64,000 nt of DNA from Pseudalgibacter alginicilyticus (GTDB lineage: Bacteria; Bacteroidota; Bacteroidia; Flavobacteriales; Flavobacteriaceae): the NCBI RefSeq assembly GCF_001310225.1, contig NZ_CP012898.1:2790001-2854000 (forward strand), given 5' to 3'. The position numbers and the translations under genes are program-made. Each line of letters starts with the position of its first letter. The stretch's first letter is position 1. The notes below the pieces were generated by a model that ran no database searches, was not told the origin of the DNA, and worked only from the letters and a program-made list of their open reading frames with translations. Below are positions 63,411 through 64,000 of the stretch, piece by piece.

Positions 63411-64000
63411 CTATTCTAAAACTATTTTTTTCGTAATAAAAGTTTTATCTGAATAAATATTTACAAAATAAATACCTTTTGACATGTTGTTTAAATGAAC
63501 CGTTTGGTAACGTGATGCCTCTGAAATTCCTTGTTCTAAAATTAGTCTTCCGCTAACATCATAAACAGTAATTTTTATTAAATTATCTAAACCATCATTG
63601 CTTATAAATAAATGACCTTTGGTTGGATTTGGGTATATTGTTATACCGTCATTTATGGTATTTTCTTCTACGGCTAAACCACATGAATTTGAATAACTTA
63701 TCATAGGTGATTGGTTGCAAACTATTGTATTAGTACTTCTACTTTGTACATTATTTGCCGCAGTTATATTTTCAGGTAACAAAATTCTTTGGTCTTCAAA
63801 AAAACCAAGAGCATAATGCATAACGTCATCCATATTGTCTCCATCAACCTGGTTGTCAATAGTATGTTCTAATTGATGGCCATGGCCTAATTCATGCAGA
63901 GCTACAGTTTCAAAATCATAAATCGTAGTAAGGGTTGGGTTGGGACCAAAATTCCAAACCGTAGCATCATCAAAAACAAAATCCATCTCAGAAACAAACC
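63411..64000 (-). CDS. T9SS-secreted metzincin-type metalloprotease, C-terminal part (5' end outside window)
   Basis: About 196 residues visible; the frame stays open to the right edge, so the ATG at 63986 is internal. It has HELGHGHQLEH, the extended zinc motif HExxHxxxxxH of metzincins, followed by MDDVMHYALG, where the Met could be the Met-turn. C-terminal type A sorting domain: ITIYPNPTKGHLF, ITVYDVSGRLIL, LNNMSKGIYFVNI, ending ITKKIVLE. A secreted zinc endopeptidase attached to the surface by type IX secretion. N-terminal domains unseen. Confidence 0.85.
   Translation of the reverse strand, partial: FVSEMDFVFDDATVWNFGPNPTLTTIYDFETVALHELGHGHQLEHTIDNQVDGDNMDDVMHYALGFFEDQRILLPENITAANNVQSRSTNTIVCNQSPMISYSNSCGLAVEENTINDGITIYPNPTKGHLFISNDGLDNLIKITVYDVSGRLILEQGISEASRYQTVHLNNMSKGIYFVNIYSDKTFITKKIVLE

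Noticed and set aside
1-64000. tRNA or rRNA genes, CRISPR arrays, insertion sequences, prophage or integron features
   Set aside because: No cloverleaf-like GC-rich tracts, regular spacer-repeat arrays, transposase or integrase motifs, or terminal inverted repeats were found on reading through the window.

Overview
The window is about 32% GC by eye and carries the marks of a marine-type member of the Flavobacteriaceae (Bacteroidota). It has type IX secretion (T9SS) type A sorting domains, TonB-dependent receptors without the other parts of Gram-negative TonB loci, a Bat aerotolerance operon, a B-type succinate dehydrogenase (sdhCAB), few Shine-Dalgarno sites, and several promoters of the Bacteroidota form TTG-N16..23-TAnnTTTG. 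I cannot name the genus. No tRNA, rRNA, CRISPR array, insertion sequence or prophage was seen; this is mostly chromosomal core with some accessory surface genes.

Layout. 1-3063: the 3' end of a DUF1501 gene, an AlbA_2/Schlafen-type protein and an SDR gene broken by a 22-bp tandem duplication. 3299-12633: the aerotolerance operon moxR, DUF58, a membrane protein with a DUF4381-like part, batA, batB, batC, batD, batE; then a beta-carbonic anhydrase. 13369-23755: a divergent iron/heme acquisition locus. Leftward are a TonB-dependent receptor, a HmuY-like lipoprotein and a small T9SS-secreted protein. Rightward are DUF6607, an exported ankyrin protein, DUF2271, a PepSY/flavodoxin/FNR transmembrane reductase and two small related proteins. 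A 19-bp perfect palindrome sits between the two arms. 23839-26044: cvpA, a conserved small gene, pheS. 26068-32393: a GbsR/MarR regulator with an operator-like palindrome in its own promoter, followed by a complete RND tripartite efflux system. 32676-40447: universal stress protein, small conserved genes, an EEP-family nuclease, hflX, a class A penicillin-binding protein and a peroxiredoxin-like protein. 40623-46277: two related T9SS surface proteins, the second with a frameshift. 46367-53177: recX, a small outer-membrane protein, a JmjC-like cupin, a BtuB-like receptor divergent from a MocR regulator, an aldo/keto reductase. 53375-64000: OmpA-like lipoprotein, exonuclease III, a very large outer-membrane barrel, an M28 peptidase, sdhCAB and the 3' part of a T9SS metzincin protease.

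How the genes work together. The most interesting unit is the 13-24 kb locus. The outer-membrane receptor plus HmuY-like lipoprotein would capture and import heme or chelated iron. The PepSY-flavodoxin-FNR protein could carry electrons from cytosolic NAD(P)H across the inner membrane, and the adjacent DUF2271 protein has a D-A-I-T-G-A-T motif of the kind that receives covalent FMN from ApbE. This suggests a reductive periplasmic step in iron or heme release. The second point of interest is a MocR regulator (50341-51843) whose PLP Schiff-base lysine position is glutamine. It lies next to repeated TAGTCC elements and a divergent TonB receptor.

Limits: all family assignments come from reading the proteins. 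No search was run, and residue-level alignments are by eye. The two frameshifted genes may be real or may be sequencing errors.
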